Shown in pieces: positions 24,892 to 37,278 of a stretch of 64,000 nucleotides of DNA. The position numbers were made by a program, and so were the translations under genes. Every line of letters begins with the position of its first letter. The stretch's first letter is position 1. Under the pieces are notes generated by a model, which saw only the letters and a list, made by a program, of their open reading frames with translations, did no database searches and was not told where the DNA came from. This DNA comes from Guyanagaster necrorhizus (lineage: Eukaryota; Basidiomycota; Agaricomycetes; Agaricales; Physalacriaceae): NCBI RefSeq assembly GCF_019112545.1, contig NW_025064890.1:895818-959817 (forward strand), given 5' to 3'.

Positions 24892-27387
24892 TCATTCATC
24901 ATACCATAGATCCATCTGAGTTTTAGCTTCATAATACTTTAGCACGCTCGCGACCTCCTCACCCTTAAGATATCTATTCGCCAACATGGTCTATAAGTAA
25001 ACGGACGATCAGCCTCAAGTCAAACGCCCCCAAAACACAACATACCATAAGCCAAAACCTCAACGCCTTCCATCCCGCTGCTTTATGTATCATCAGCCAA
25101 TACTGGTCCACAAACTCAGTTATACCCCGACAATAATTCGCTATAAACTTGCTCCTATATGACCATTAGCACGACGCTTGCCAAAAAAAAAAAACCCCCC
25201 GAATTAGCACTATACCGATTTAGAAGGATCCACCTCGCCCATAAAGCATGCATCACCTTGTGTTCATCTTTAATATCATCGCTGTCAAAGATCTCATCTT
25301 CTCTTTCGATGACAGTCCAAGCCAGGACGCCAAACGGCCGCATGTCAAGCATCTGGAGCAGGTCGAACACGCGAGGACCCCCGGGACGGCACGAATACAG
25401 GTCATCCGGAAGGTACGGAGGCTGGGCGGCGGGGCCCAGCATCCGGTCAGGTGGTGGCGGAGTGCATGATCTGTCAGCGCGCTTTGCGACTCTAGGGATC
25501 GCACTGGGAGTGGGCGTTGGACGGAAAATGGGTTGGAACATCTTCATCTTCTGGGGTGTAAAGGCTGGTGTCACGGACCTGGTGATATAAAATTAATGAA
25601 TGCATTATACTGTAGCTTTTCGACGCACCGAAGAGAGACTGGCGTTGCTATGGGCTTGGCTTGAGGTGTAGGGGGATGCCCAACAGCTGGCCTGAGTAGA
25701 ATTTCATCTTCCGAGGAAGGTTCAGGGCGAAGCTCAGCGTGCAGATCACGTTCGTGCTGGACTCTGTTCAATGTTAGATTTCCTTTTGTTTTTGAATAGA
25801 AAATGGTCGTACTCGGGCTCACGAGTCTCTTCTAAGGGGTGCCCGTTCTCACTAGCATCATCTGGGGGATATTCTGCGGGCGGAGGCCTTGCCAAACCCA
25901 CATATCAAAATGAGAATCCTTTCAAGAAAAACGGGACATACGTTGGCGCGGGTATAGCCGGTATCGTTACCTCCAATCTCCATCGTGGCCCTACACGCTA
26001 CCAAAAACCAGAGCTGAGCACAGAGAAATCAAACAAACTCAAAAGGTCGTGTTACCTGAACACTACTAAGACTGAACTCCCTCTCCCATCTGATTTCCAA
26101 CTCAGGATGGTCCCAAGTCAAATGACAAGCCAACTGCTCCTGATTATCAAACGTGCCGTGAAGCTCACAGACTGGACAGAGCCAGTCCGTTACGTGCGTT
26201 GTGCAGGTCCTCTCAACTGAAGGACAATCGTACACTAGGGTGATGTGCGGTTTGCCTGACGGCCGCTGTAGGCCATATCCACGCAGATGGCATTGATTCC
26301 GGAAGCCTCTTCGGAGATTCCTACGCATGAAAGGCAATCTCGACGTATCCTGCATCCGGAGGGTCGTAAAATAGTGCGCTCGGATGGCTTCGAGCAACTC
26401 AGGCTCGGGTATGGAATGTGTCTCTTTATCTTGTTCCTGGTTGTTGTCTACATATTCCAGTTCGTCGTCGCTAGTTGGTGTCAGTTCTACATCGGATTCT
26501 GGACTTGATTCAGATGGTGTAGACTCGGAGTCAGAACCTAGGGATTTGGCTTCATCTTCCTCACTATCAGAAGGTATCTCAACTACGTCGTTTTTGCGCG
26601 CAGCCTTCGTTCTGTGTATGACATGCTGTCAGCCTCTTCATATGAAAGGGAGGTGAAATGAAACTACGTACGCAAGGCGTTGAGTGGGGTTACGAGTGCT
26701 AACGATATCCATATCGGCGTTGAGAAAGAACACCTCTCGATCCTTTTTCTTGACTGAATGATGTGTCACAAAGGTCTGCTTTCGGGACGGAGTGATGATA
26801 GACCGTCGTTGAAGCGTTGACTTTACAGCCGCTCTAGCTATCCTTTCTTCATCCTGAATAACCCACCGTTCAGGTGCCGTGGTAGGTTGCTTCCTAGCAA
26901 CATGGTTCTCGGGTATATGAGATTCGATTGGGGGGACTAGGGATGAGGGGAGTTTTCTATGGACTTCGTGTCTCATGCGCCACGGCGTCTCGTCAGGCCT
27001 AGGAAACGCGGAGGAGGATGCCTTTCGAGCGACTGGTCAACATTGATCAGTGACGATGAAAACGTCAAACACAGAGAAAAGCCTACCTGACGGGGCTCTA
27101 TCGCCAGAAGACCCAGGAATAGGCATTCTTCCCATCTAATAACAATTTCAGTCCGTTTGCGGTATTCGAACAAGGAACGAACTAACTTGATTCGTTTTTC
27201 GTGCGAATTTGACAGCAGCTTGTTCAGGTTGTCGGGTTTGATTTATATTACGGTTCACTGGCAGACCATTGGCTTGTTTTCGGGCTGTTTTAGAAGCCTC
27301 TGCTCGCTGCAAAGAGTGCACATAGCGAACGTGTCCTGAAATTGAATCCGGTTCATAGGGATGGTAAGGGTGCGCGCGACCTGCCAT
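24892..27387 (-). CDS. SUZ12-like Polycomb protein with VEFS box
   Basis: Likely core subunit of Polycomb repressive complex 2, which methylates histone H3 Lys27. It starts at ATG 27387 (MAGRAHPYHPYEPDS) and stops at 24892. About ten introns fit with consistent phases. One runs from 25801 back to 25750 (GTACGA to GAACAG); another starts GTATGT inside the PAPT segment near 25938. Order of parts: basic N-terminus; acidic linker (SDSEEDEAKS, TPTSDDELEY); a zinc finger WLCPVCELHGTFDNQEQL then HLTWDH (about 26095-26185, C-x2-C with paired His); a Pro-rich linker; and the VEFS box (FDSDDIKDEHKVMHALWARW, about 25240-25320, then KFIANY, FVDQYWLMIHKAAGWKAL) running to the end. No lesion seen once introns are removed. 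Identification rests on the finger plus VEFS arrangement, from memory of the family. Confidence 0.8.
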
Positions 27388-27904
27388 CTCATGAGAATGT
27401 TGAAATATTTACACTCTCGATCAAAGTAAACTGTCGATCGATAAGCTCAGGTGCTTGGCGACGCGTTAACGCGTTACAGTGAGATAAAAGCCTTACCAAC
27501 GCGAAGAATTATCAAGAGATTCAGAAAGTTCTGTTTTGTGGATAGACTTCCAATAACCAGAGTCTGACGTGTAGAAGGAAGGAAGTAGATTTCAGAGCTT
27601 CGAGGAACGACGAGGAAAAGACAGTGAGGCACGTGGCATTACGAGTTGCTTTGCTTTGTTCAAGTTCCCACGCGTCGATCGCGCCGACATAAAGTGAACG
27701 ATATTTCCATAATCAACTTGAACATAGTAACGTAACTTGTAAAATAACGGGAATAATATACCACAACGGAAAATGTCAGTAAAATAAAGTGCAGGGGATC
27801 AACAGCACCGTAATAAGAAATTTAGGCGGATAAAGGAAAGATATCAAGGGAAAATCGTAGTAGTTCGTAACACCATGACAACAAATAAGGCTTACTCTAC
27901 ATCA
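27388..27904. other. Intergenic stretch
   Basis: About 0.5 kb between two tandem minus-strand genes. It holds the probable promoter of the SUZ12-like gene and the 3' end of the following gene. Nothing else recognised. Confidence 0.4.
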
Positions 27905-29162
27905 TCATCCTTCGGAGGGGGGGTAGGCGACTTCCGTGGTTGTTCCACTGCCTTTCCCTTACCTTTACCTTTACTTCGGCTTCGCTTTGGATTAAATCTT
28001 GACCATGCCTGGAATTCCTGATGGATAAGACAGAACTGCACCGAAGATAAATAGAGTTACCCTGCCGTTTGGCTTATCCATCTCCACTCCAGTAGCATCC
28101 GCATTATCGGGCCGCTCGAGTTCGAAAAAATCATCAACCTCCCCTTCCTCCTCCTCTTCATCAGCTCCGCTAGGGTTTGGATCAACGAAAGGATTCTCGT
28201 CTTCTTGCTGCTTCTTGGCATGCTTGCCTCCAAGAAAGGGATTTGGAATTTTCTCCTTTCTCGTGGACAAACGCTGCCGAAAAGAGAATTGTCTCTTCAC
28301 GCCAGGCGGGAGCCACCCACGATTACGCATCTGTTCCACTTCTTGGTCCTGCGCCAGTTCCGGGGGAGGATTATGGGCTCGAGGAACAGACGCGGGCGGA
28401 AGGAAGTAGGAAAGGATGCCAGTCTTAAAGATCGAACGCTGAAATAGGAGATTTAGCGTCAGTTTTTCTTTACTCGAATAGAGCATGAGCGCACCTAACG
28501 TACTTTGTTCGAGGCGTCACCCTCACCTGCGTCGCGTGGGCGGAGCTCCTCTGCTTCGTCAGTGTTGACATCCCTGAGCTCCTTGTTAGGTGGCGTTGTC
28601 ACGGACTTGACGCGACTAATTAAATCATTAAGCCAGCCACCACCTTGCTTCGTCTCCGTCTTCTCTCTTTGTGGGTGCAGTATTCTGCTTCCCACACTAC
28701 GGAGACTCTTCCCGTCGGTTTCCTCTTTCCTATCGACTCCGTCGCGGATATCTATCGTCGTGACAACGCCCTCCCGGAGCCTTTCCTCGAAGAAAGTCCG
28801 GACTAGGACGCTCTGCAACGATCCGTCGAGCTTGAAGGGGCGAATTTTACACCAGTTTCCTGACGAGGCTGGATGCTCGACGTATATACGAACCGACATG
28901 GGGCGTAGATTAAGGGTATGGATTTCCAAAGCGCGCGAAAGGGAATCGTAAGACATAGAGGACACCTCTGTTGGTGGTAAAGAAAAAGAACGAGACCATC
29001 CATGACGCCTGAACGAAAGGAAAATCAGTGGCGCATTTTTCGACATAGAAGACGTGCGTACATGGCAATGCAGTTGAGATTCCCCTCTGCATGACCATCG
29101 TGTTTCCCGATGGACTGGTTGGAGCTAAAATTTGAAGGACTGGTGGGTGGAATATCTGCCAT
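27905..29162 (-). CDS. Unknown basidiomycete protein with acidic and basic C-terminal tails
   Basis: Family not recognised. A four-exon model keeps frame throughout. ATG 29162 opens MADIPPTSPSNFSSNQS. A first intron (GTACGC, about 29061-29009) leads to the main exon (HGWSRSFSLPPTEVSSM; MSVRIYVEHPASSGNWCKIRPF). A second intron starts at the GTACGT near 28503 and ends TTTCAG near 28442, before SIFKTGILSYFLPPASVPR. A third, small intron near 28060 precedes the end EFQAWSRFNPKRSRSKGKG. The central IYVEHP...NWCKIRPF part looks like a small folded domain. Distal parts are charged: a Glu run (DEEEEEGEVDDFFELE), then a Lys/Arg/Ser tail that could act as a nuclear signal. No membrane helix or signal peptide. 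It is tandem with the SUZ12-like gene, with a shared strand but no sign of co-transcription. Confidence 0.6.
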
Positions 29163-31493
29163 TATCAGTAAAAGAATAAAAGAACGAAAAATTTCAGGTC
29201 TAGTCGCTCTGTGGAGAAATAAAAGAGAAAATGCTGAAAAACAGGGGCGCCGGGCGTTGTGATAACTCCTTGGTTGCCAAGGTAGCGTAATTTCCAATTC
29301 ACATCTCGTCTTATCGGGCCCGGCTTCTTATCCCGTCGACCCCGCTTGTGTCTCCGCTTTTTCTTTCTTCGCCTTACAACAGCTCCTGTTCTTGGCTTAA
29401 CTCTTTGGTTGCTCTTTGAAGTTTACCCTTGTGCAATCTATACCCTTGCGCGTGATACCATCTTGGACTGAACGCACTGGCAACACGGGCACCAGTTGGC
29501 TGTAACCCCAGAATCGCAGTAAAATTAATAAACTGCCAGTAGTTAAGGTAACTGATTCGTAAACGATCACGATGAAGATCTCTTATACTACTTCACAGCG
29601 ATACATCCGCGAAAACGCGAACTTGTATAGATCAAGAAGGACCATGAATAGGCTGATATTGAATTTGAAGCCACGATAGGACCCTTCCCTACAAAGCGAT
29701 GAACTAGTGTCGGCTAGAATCCATAAATGTTTCTGGTTCATCTAGCCTTCTTTGTTCGTAAAGCAAGACGTTCGGCCTGTTCCACCTCGTCGTCTATCTC
29801 AGTGTCAAGTGTACTGTCTCGAGCTTCTTTATTGAACTGGGGCACGAGGTTGGCACAATTTGACGGAAACTACACGCTGTTCATCTTTGCGCACATACCT
29901 ACAAGACTATGAAGACACATCCATCCAGAGTGCGGCAGTGGACGTGCCTTCTGGGCTTGTATGGCCCATAACCACTGCAGGGGAATGGCGGCCTTGGTCG
30001 GTGGACTCTTTTTATGGTGGTTTGATAGTCTGGGCGTTAGCCTTTTGTTGTATTGGCAATACGTGACGGGGAGGTGGAAGTAGTGAGTAGTATTCATTAC
30101 TCCCGCATACCTTCTCCGATTCCGTTGCTCAGATATTCAACCAATCTTTATTGTTGTAATCTATTGTACGTGTCATCTATTTTCCTGGGTTTCTTTCCGC
30201 TAATTTCTCTCCAGCGCATATATTTAGAGGGATTTGTACTATTCGCTGGTTTTATTATGGACAGTGCTACCTGCTTTGCGTTGATCCCCTGAAGCATGAA
30301 CTACATCTTGGCATCTCTCTAAAAAGTGAGGGATTTTCACCCAGACAGTTTGTTCCAGGTGGCATGCTATCTGTCGAAGCTGTAATTATCTAACGATTTG
30401 CAAAATCTTAGGGATGGCACAGTGTGTCATGGACAAGCGTCCAAGCTAACTTGGAGCAGATTGCGGTATGACTACGGAGACAGATCAAAACTCTAAACTC
30501 AGTCCCAGAAGGTATCTGAACATACGAGGACAATGTATTAGAATGTCGCCCCCATAAGAGATACGAACTTCTTGGAATGTTCCAGTAGAAAGCAGCGACG
30601 GCTGCTCCCTCCTTTCTTCAGTGCCACTCACCTATACGGTTGAGTTCGTGCTCCTGTGGTCCCAGATGCTACTTCCTTCTCTATGTCTCTCTGTTCAACC
30701 GATGGTCAACCTTGATGAAGAGCAGATGACGGTTGTAATCAACTCAGTGTGTCCCTCCTCTTTTCGAAGAAAAATGGACCTAACGTCAAGTTTAGACATG
30801 ACGAATCTCACGATGGCCATCAACATAGACACAGTCGATTCAAATAAGGGTGAGTGCTATTTTTTGTTAAGGTAGCATCATAATGCAGCTAACATGTAAT
30901 CTGAAGTCTCGCATCCCTGACATCCTGGGACAATGTGATGTGCTGATAAGATGTGTTAGCGGCACATACTTTCTAGAGTTCAAGGCTCTCCTGCCCTCTC
31001 TTCTTAAATTGCTACCTGCAGCTGTGACACAATTTTTGCAGCCCTGAATTTGAAAGAGAGCGAGCGGTGAATTCCTCTTTAGGACCTGAACCTATTTGCT
31101 TCCGCAGATTCGTTGTTTCAGACCGCCATTGAGGATAGTGTTGAGATGATATAGAGAGAAGAATACGCTTCGCGACATGGTCCCTGACTTCGCTAGGGTT
31201 TGCGGTCAACCTCCGCCGCTTTCTCCCAGTTTACACAGTAAGTGTTCTCCTTGCTCGATCCTAACTTTTCGTTCCAAAGGGATGGAACGCTATCGCATTC
31301 AGAAGGCTTTGGATGAAACGATGAAATCCACGACCAACATGCGGGGTAGTCTGTTTGGGGTGGTGGTACAGTGTGGACCGCGACGCATTTCTTCTCAGGA
31401 GCGGGCATGTCGAGTAATAAAACCTCCCTCCTCTCTCCACATCTAAACCTGAGCGACTTCAACAAACCCCCCCCCAAGCGGCAGGTCTCACTG
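29163..31493. other. Gene-poor stretch
   Basis: About 2.3 kb with only short frames. None has a recognisable motif or a consistent exon chain. A C-run lies near 31469. Nothing further can be supported. Confidence 0.4.
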
Positions 31494-31632
31494 TGATATG
31501 TTAGTATCTGTTCTTGAACTTTGTATTATAGGAATTGAACTTACTTGTGTTTCTTCCAGGAATACAACAGGATCTGGTTCACCGGGCCTAAACCCACGCC
31601 CTCGAGATCGTACCTCCTCACCAAACGGTGAT
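31494..31632 (+). repeat. Left arm of a 1.4 kb inverted repeat
   Basis: Starts TGATATGTTAGTATCTG and ends near CCAAACGGTGAT. The same sequence returns in inverted orientation at 32809-32940 with scattered substitutions and a 6-7 base length difference. The arms enclose about 1.18 kb. Confidence 0.85.
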
Positions 31633-32808
31633 ATTGGTTGGTTGAATCTGGTTTATCAGCTATCTTCGCTCATATTTGAGGTAGTCATAGAGGATATCCG
31701 TTGGTACGCTCTCGAAGAGCTAGGATCTCGCCCAAAGTTGCCACAGAGCCAGTGAGTCCGTATACGATGTCCCAGCAAAATCTTCCTTCCGGGGGGCTCT
31801 GGTCGACCATTTTCGTGCCAAGTCTATTCTTCAGGATATGGCTGTAAAAACGTTGATTGCCTTGATATAGGCATCGTTGACGACATCTTAATAAATCTAT
31901 GCGCCCAATATTGTATCTCGTAACGCCTGGGTGTAACACGGACCATGAATGCTGCTGCTCAGGAGCAAGTCTGCGATTACGATCCGCCGTTTCGTGGGGA
32001 CCTTGGTTTGTATTCTTCGCCATACGTCCTTGATTTGACGCTGGTATTTATGCATACGGGCTGAGCAGTAATTACAGTTTAGAATCGTGGTCTGCTAAGG
32101 ATACAGATTCCAGATGGGATAATATTCTAGATAAGCGAGCTGCTCTACAATTGTATTTCCATTCACTTGCGACATTGCGGAGGGCAATAGCGGATGGAAT
32201 GGGGCGCGGTGGTAGAGACTTTGGCGTTCGTGCTGTACTGGCAGAGGAATGTATCGCCTATCACAGAAAACCAATAATGCAACGTCAACGACGCTGTTTC
32301 CTGATGCAGCTCCTTCAACTCCTCCTGGACCCAATGCGCGGTAGCGATGGTAGTCTGTGTGTCTTGGTAGGATGGTTTTTCGGCTTCTACGAGCTCATCG
32401 TAGTAGCCGTAGACAGATCTATGATGTGGGGCGTCGGAGAACATAGCCTGGCGGTGGTAGTAGTCTGGTTGAGCATGACTCAGACCGATCAAACCAGTCA
32501 ACCAAAAATCAAAACTGTGAGAGGCTGTACGATACCAGGAGGGTATGTAGACACACGAAGCGTGGACACCCGCGACCACACGTTCTTTCGCCATGCGTAA
32601 GCATGTCGCTGGTTCTACAGGGGTGGGATGAGTATTCTGGCAGACAGTCAGGATCGGCAGTCTCATGTGAGGCTTGGCAAGGACGTTGTGAAAGGTTCAG
32701 CCATATCGACCAGGTGATGTCGTGGTGGGTGAACCTACCGGCTCTTCGGCCTAGCTGGTTCGGAACAACCCCGGAACCTCACGACGTCTGGCGCGCTCTG
32801 CTGATGAG

Positions 32809-32940
32809 ATCACCATTTGGTGAGGAGGTACGATCTCGAGGGCGTGGCCTGGTGGACCCGATCCTGTTGTATTCCTGGAAGAAACACACGTAAGCTCAAT
32901 TCCCATAATACAAAGTTCAAGAACAGATACTAACATATCA
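32809..32940 (-). repeat. Right arm of the 1.4 kb inverted repeat
   Basis: Reverse complement of 31494-31632, ending ...CTAACATATCA. The arms are roughly 90 percent identical by eye. No clear target-site duplication flanks the pair (left flank GTCTCACTG, right flank TTTTTGGCG). Confidence 0.85.
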
Positions 32941-34367
32941 TTTTTGGCGGCTGTAAACTTAACTGTAAATTATCTCCAAGTCGGGTGTCGAGAAGCCATT
33001 TTCTTCTCTTCAGACACGGTTTGAAGAAAGCATCCGCGGATACAAATTGAAACTTCAAATTTAGAGCCACGAGGATTGCAGGTGGCCATTCAGGAACAAC
33101 GGATTGCCGGCGAGGCTAGTAAGGAACTTCTGCTGAAATCTCTTGTCAGCGATCCCTGCGCGAGCATGCAGGGCTCTGCAAATTAGGCCCACGACGGGAA
33201 GAAGAATTTCAGGCGGAGATCTTGGAACAAAGAATTTCGAGCGAGCTCGGGGCTTCTGCTTGTCAGCACTCAAGACTGCCTGCTCGGAGATCCTCGACAA
33301 GTGTTTCACATCAGGCGGCTCTGGGCAGGCGGATTGTTAATCCGTTCAGGAGGGGGTTTGACCGGTCTGGCTGGTAGGTTGATGCGTGACCGACCTGGAA
33401 GGGTGATAGTACCGGGTCGAAGCGCGCTTCTAGTGTTGAGAGACTCTCTATTAAGGGCCGCGCAATCAGAGGACATTGTACTGCACTGTGAGAGAGAGAA
33501 TAAATGAAGTATATTCAAAGTGTGCGAAAATACAAGAACTCTCTCTGACGAGGCAAGGAGAGTGCGGATAGGTGCCAGCGGGTGTGATGAGATATCCATA
33601 GAAACAGGTGTTCCCTGGGCAATCTGCGGCATCGCGCAGTATGCTCGGAAAAAGGAGGAAAACACCTCAACTGTGCTTTTATCGGGATTGAAGAGATGCA
33701 TTTTATGAAAAGTAGTCGAACGTATACGGACTTTGTCGACCAGGTGACCCGGAGTGAGCTGACGAACAACTGCAAGACCTTGATGATTTCGTTTCATGAC
33801 AGGGAATAGACTGGGCCCCTGTGGTTGATTTGAGCTCGTAGATCTTGCGATGACGACTACTACTACAGAACATTGAGCAACAAGGGAAGAGGATAGAGAC
33901 AAGCAACTCAGAACTTCTTTTCTCAGTTCCAACAGAATGAATGCTACCTCTGTTCAAAATTCGTCGATGTCAAGAGCCCGAATGACTCCTCTGTATCTCG
34001 AATTGCCTCTGGATATTACATCCGAAAGCTGGTGGACCAGAAAGGAGACGAAGAAGCGAAAATGTGCCGTGCCGATCTCATGGCCGACGTGATTTGGCGG
34101 TTGCAAAGTATCCTAGGTCTTTCTTTTCGTGATTACTGGATCTTCCATACGTTTTTAAATTTGTCGTCCAGAGACGTCGGCGACTTGGTCTAAAATGGCA
34201 TGGTTTCGTTATTCAATGAAAATTCCATCACCTTCGCCGTAAATGCATTGGATGATACCTGTCAAACCACTCCGCTGAAAAGATACCAGATCATTATTTG
34301 ACTGACTTGCAAGTCATAAGACTAGATAATTACATACAGATACCCGAAAGAAGTCATAAATCATAGC
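32941..34367. other. Gene-poor stretch with one exon-like segment
   Basis: No complete gene seen. A plus-strand segment at about 33935-34120 reads FVDVKSPNDSSVSRIASGYY with good coding character after a CAACAG acceptor-like site. It could be an orphan exon of a decayed gene. The long minus frame 33306-33932 has a proline-rich end and no recognisable feature. Confidence 0.25.
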
Positions 34368-36059
34368 CTAAGAATCAAATATAGCCCCGAACGCAAGCAT
34401 TCCCCGGCTCCTAAGACCATAAATGACCTTTTCCGTCAAATTCTGGTTCGATATCACGCAAACACACTCCGGCTTGAACTCCTCCACTAGACGATGAGTG
34501 AGCTTAATGATATCCGGCTTCCCATGCTTCCGAGTATCTGCAAAAGCGAGGTAAGCACGATGAACACCACGATAATAGGAATAAAATCACCATAAACAAC
34601 CGCTCCAGGACTATTCTCTAATACCATATCAACCAATGGATCGCTGAACGTGGCACGTGTGTTTGGTGCCATCCAGAACAGCTTATGGTTGACCTTCCCA
34701 CTCATGATGTGAGGCGTGAACGGTGCAATCCCGCTCCCAGTAGCGACAAACAACACCCTTCGGAAGAGAGGTACGATCCGTAACAGTCCACATGTCGGCA
34801 TTCCTCGTACCCAAATATCTTTCGGCGGGTTCGTGATCATCTCCGTCGACCAGTCGCCTGCCTGAGAGATGATAATGGAGAACCCGGTCTTTCCAGGGAT
34901 CGCGATCGTGGCGAAACTGTGCCATTCGTTTAATGGATCCGTAGAGAAGCGCTGGAACGACCCAGGAACTGGGTGTGGGCCTTTGAAAGGCAGCTGAGAA
35001 CAGGCAAGGAGACCCAATGAAGGAATGAAATCTTACCATAGTCAACGAACAACTGCACAGCATGGTCGGGGAGGACGACGCTACGAACGGGGACCTTTTG
35101 CAGTTTCACCCACGGAAGGATTAGTGAGCAACTCAGAACGATCATCAGCCAGAAGGGCGCCGAGTGGATGAGAGCGTTGCCAAGGGACTTCTCGCCTTTG
35201 TAATCGTTCGTGAGTAAGATGACCTACCGCCAGCGCGTTAACAGGAGATCGAGAGTAAATAATAACATGCCCTCACCTGTGCCCACACCAGTGCTGTTGC
35301 AGTCCATCCCATGAATCGATGAACGCATTCGAACGCGTCATGATGCTTCACACGGAGAGTGGGGTGGGCGAACATGACGATGCTCGTCAAGAATGCTAGA
35401 ATAATGTACGTGAGCACGACTGTTGCGACCGAAGTCTAAAATGAATTAGATTATCAGGGCGCTAGATACGAAGCATGGATATAAAGGCATACTCCTTTGT
35501 TGTTTACGAGTTCTCTCGTAGCTTGAACGGCGAGAAGAATGAGCCAGATGGTACCGGAAACCGCTGCTCCAGAATGGACTCCTCCGTTATGGTACACCCG
35601 CGCGGCAAGTTTACGAATCCAAAATGGCCAGCTATTATACACGTCAGTTCAATACCCATCCAAAGAAGCAGAAGTAACATACGACTGAGGTACTGCACAT
35701 GCGACCGCGAACAGTGTATTAATAACTAGTTCTTGTCGCATGAGGATCGCAATGAAGAGATTCGAAACTGCCAATAGCGCGATCTTCTGCGAATCGTATC
35801 CCCGAATGGCATACGAGATGAAGATTCCCATGTTCGTGATGAAGACCACGGAAAATAGGCGACGATAGATCGAAAATGCCTGCAAGCGCAAGTTGCGCAC
35901 CAAGCGCGGCTGTACCTTTTCAGGCACCTCGTCGTTCTCGTACCCGTCCCATGGGTTCATCTGCTTCTCGTCGGCGAGGCGGGACAAGGAACGGGAAATG
36001 ACGGTCTCTGGGGGGCTGTGAGGGAGCGATGTGTTACTGGAGGATTGCTCTTTGCTCAT
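34368..36059 (-). CDS. TmpA-like integral membrane flavo/NAD-type protein, copy A
   Basis: Resembles fungal TmpA-type membrane proteins, relatives of ferric-reductase-type oxidoreductases whose exact reaction is not settled. Six exons mirror copy B (42513-44210). The first intron reads in-frame TGA here, which confirms splicing. The soluble half carries GPHPVPGSFQRFSTDPLNEW and SFATIAIPGKTGFSIIISQA, an FAD-binding-like barrel. VLFVATGSGIAPFTPHI is a Rossmann-type nucleotide loop with GSG. The C-terminal strand ends GMLAFGAIFDS. The N-terminal half holds about six hydrophobic helices (VFITNMGIFISYAI, IALLAVSNLFIAIL). The first 25 residues differ from copy B; the rest is almost identical, introns included. 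The gene stops with TAG at 34368. It appears intact. The two copies point away from each other. Confidence 0.75.
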
Positions 36060-37278
36060 GCTGACGAGAGTGAAGAACTACATTGAAGAAACGAGCGCTT
36101 TTAAGTGAATCGGCGTTCCGAGTCGGTAGCCTTTCTGCAAAAAGCAGACTTGGCAGTCATCTAAACAATGTGGAAGTGAGTTTGGCGAAGGGAGCTGCAG
36201 AGGGTCGAGAGCATCTTCGAGACTTGTGGGTGAAAATGATTATTCTGATGCGGTTTTGATGATAATTTTTCTACGACTAAGGAGTTTGTCAATCTTGGCC
36301 TGCGATTTTGGGTTATTGGAAACGACCTTTATATGTTCAACTCGAACTCACCTGATCATTATGTCGAATATTCCAGCATAAAGCACTGGTCGCCCGAGCT
36401 CGACGATGAAGAGGTCAATCTCTGAGTTGGACAATATTACAGATCCAGGGTCAACATATGTATTCATGCGCAGCAAGTCGAGACGGTACCACAGCGAGAC
36501 AGCGTGTCCTAATTGGTAGAGGCTAAGATGATGGTGGTGGAGAAGGAATCCCGGTGATGCTACTGATATTCAATTTCGCAACTTTCTGTAGACGTTAGCC
36601 AAGAACATGGAAACGTCGAAATCGATTGAACATCCAAGCACCGTTTCGGAGGCTCGAACAACAGAAGCATGCTCAGTAACCAGACTAGGAACATTGCTGC
36701 ATAAGCTTAGAGGCGGGAAAGTCAACCAAGTGTCAGCGCTTCCAAGGTGGCGATTTCCCTTCGGAGTTTCCCGTCCCTTCCTCTTTTGCACCACCACCAC
36801 TTGGATGTCGACTCGTCTGCAGCGTGTAACTTGAGTGAGGTATTCCTTTGTCAAGACGCCGCGAAGACTCTGAGCTGGTCATTGGTCTACCTGCAAGTTC
36901 CAATGGAGGAGCACATCTAGCCTCGTGGAATCCATGTCGGTGCATGTCTACCCGTTCTTCAAGGTTCCAATCCTAATTTGATACCCCAGGGGGAGCTTCG
37001 GATTGGCCAGGCCATTTCATTGCGCCTCGTTCCGATATTTAGTGGCAAGAATCACTATCTAACTACACGTGTATGCCTGCCCTTGAGCGCATAACATTAT
37101 CTTTGCCATGCCGGCAGTCCCGGATCAAGTCCTCATAAAAGATGTACAAGGATCTCACTGCCACTCATCGATTAACACCCCACAACGTTCTCCTTTGAAA
37201 ACTTGAATTTACGGTACGTTCATTTCATCATCACAGCCTTTGACGAATCTCAGCTGTTACATCGTTCAGATTCTTGCA
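36060..37278. other. Divergent intergenic region between TmpA-like copy A and the MYND gene
   Basis: About 1.2 kb with no supported gene. Contains both promoters. A TATA-like CATAAAAG lies near 37135, about 145 bases before the MYND-gene ATG. Confidence 0.4.

Noticed and set aside
25159..26220. Plus-strand open frames opposite the SUZ12-like gene
   Set aside because: The minus strand carries the conserved finger and VEFS box with consistent introns; the plus frames have no motif.
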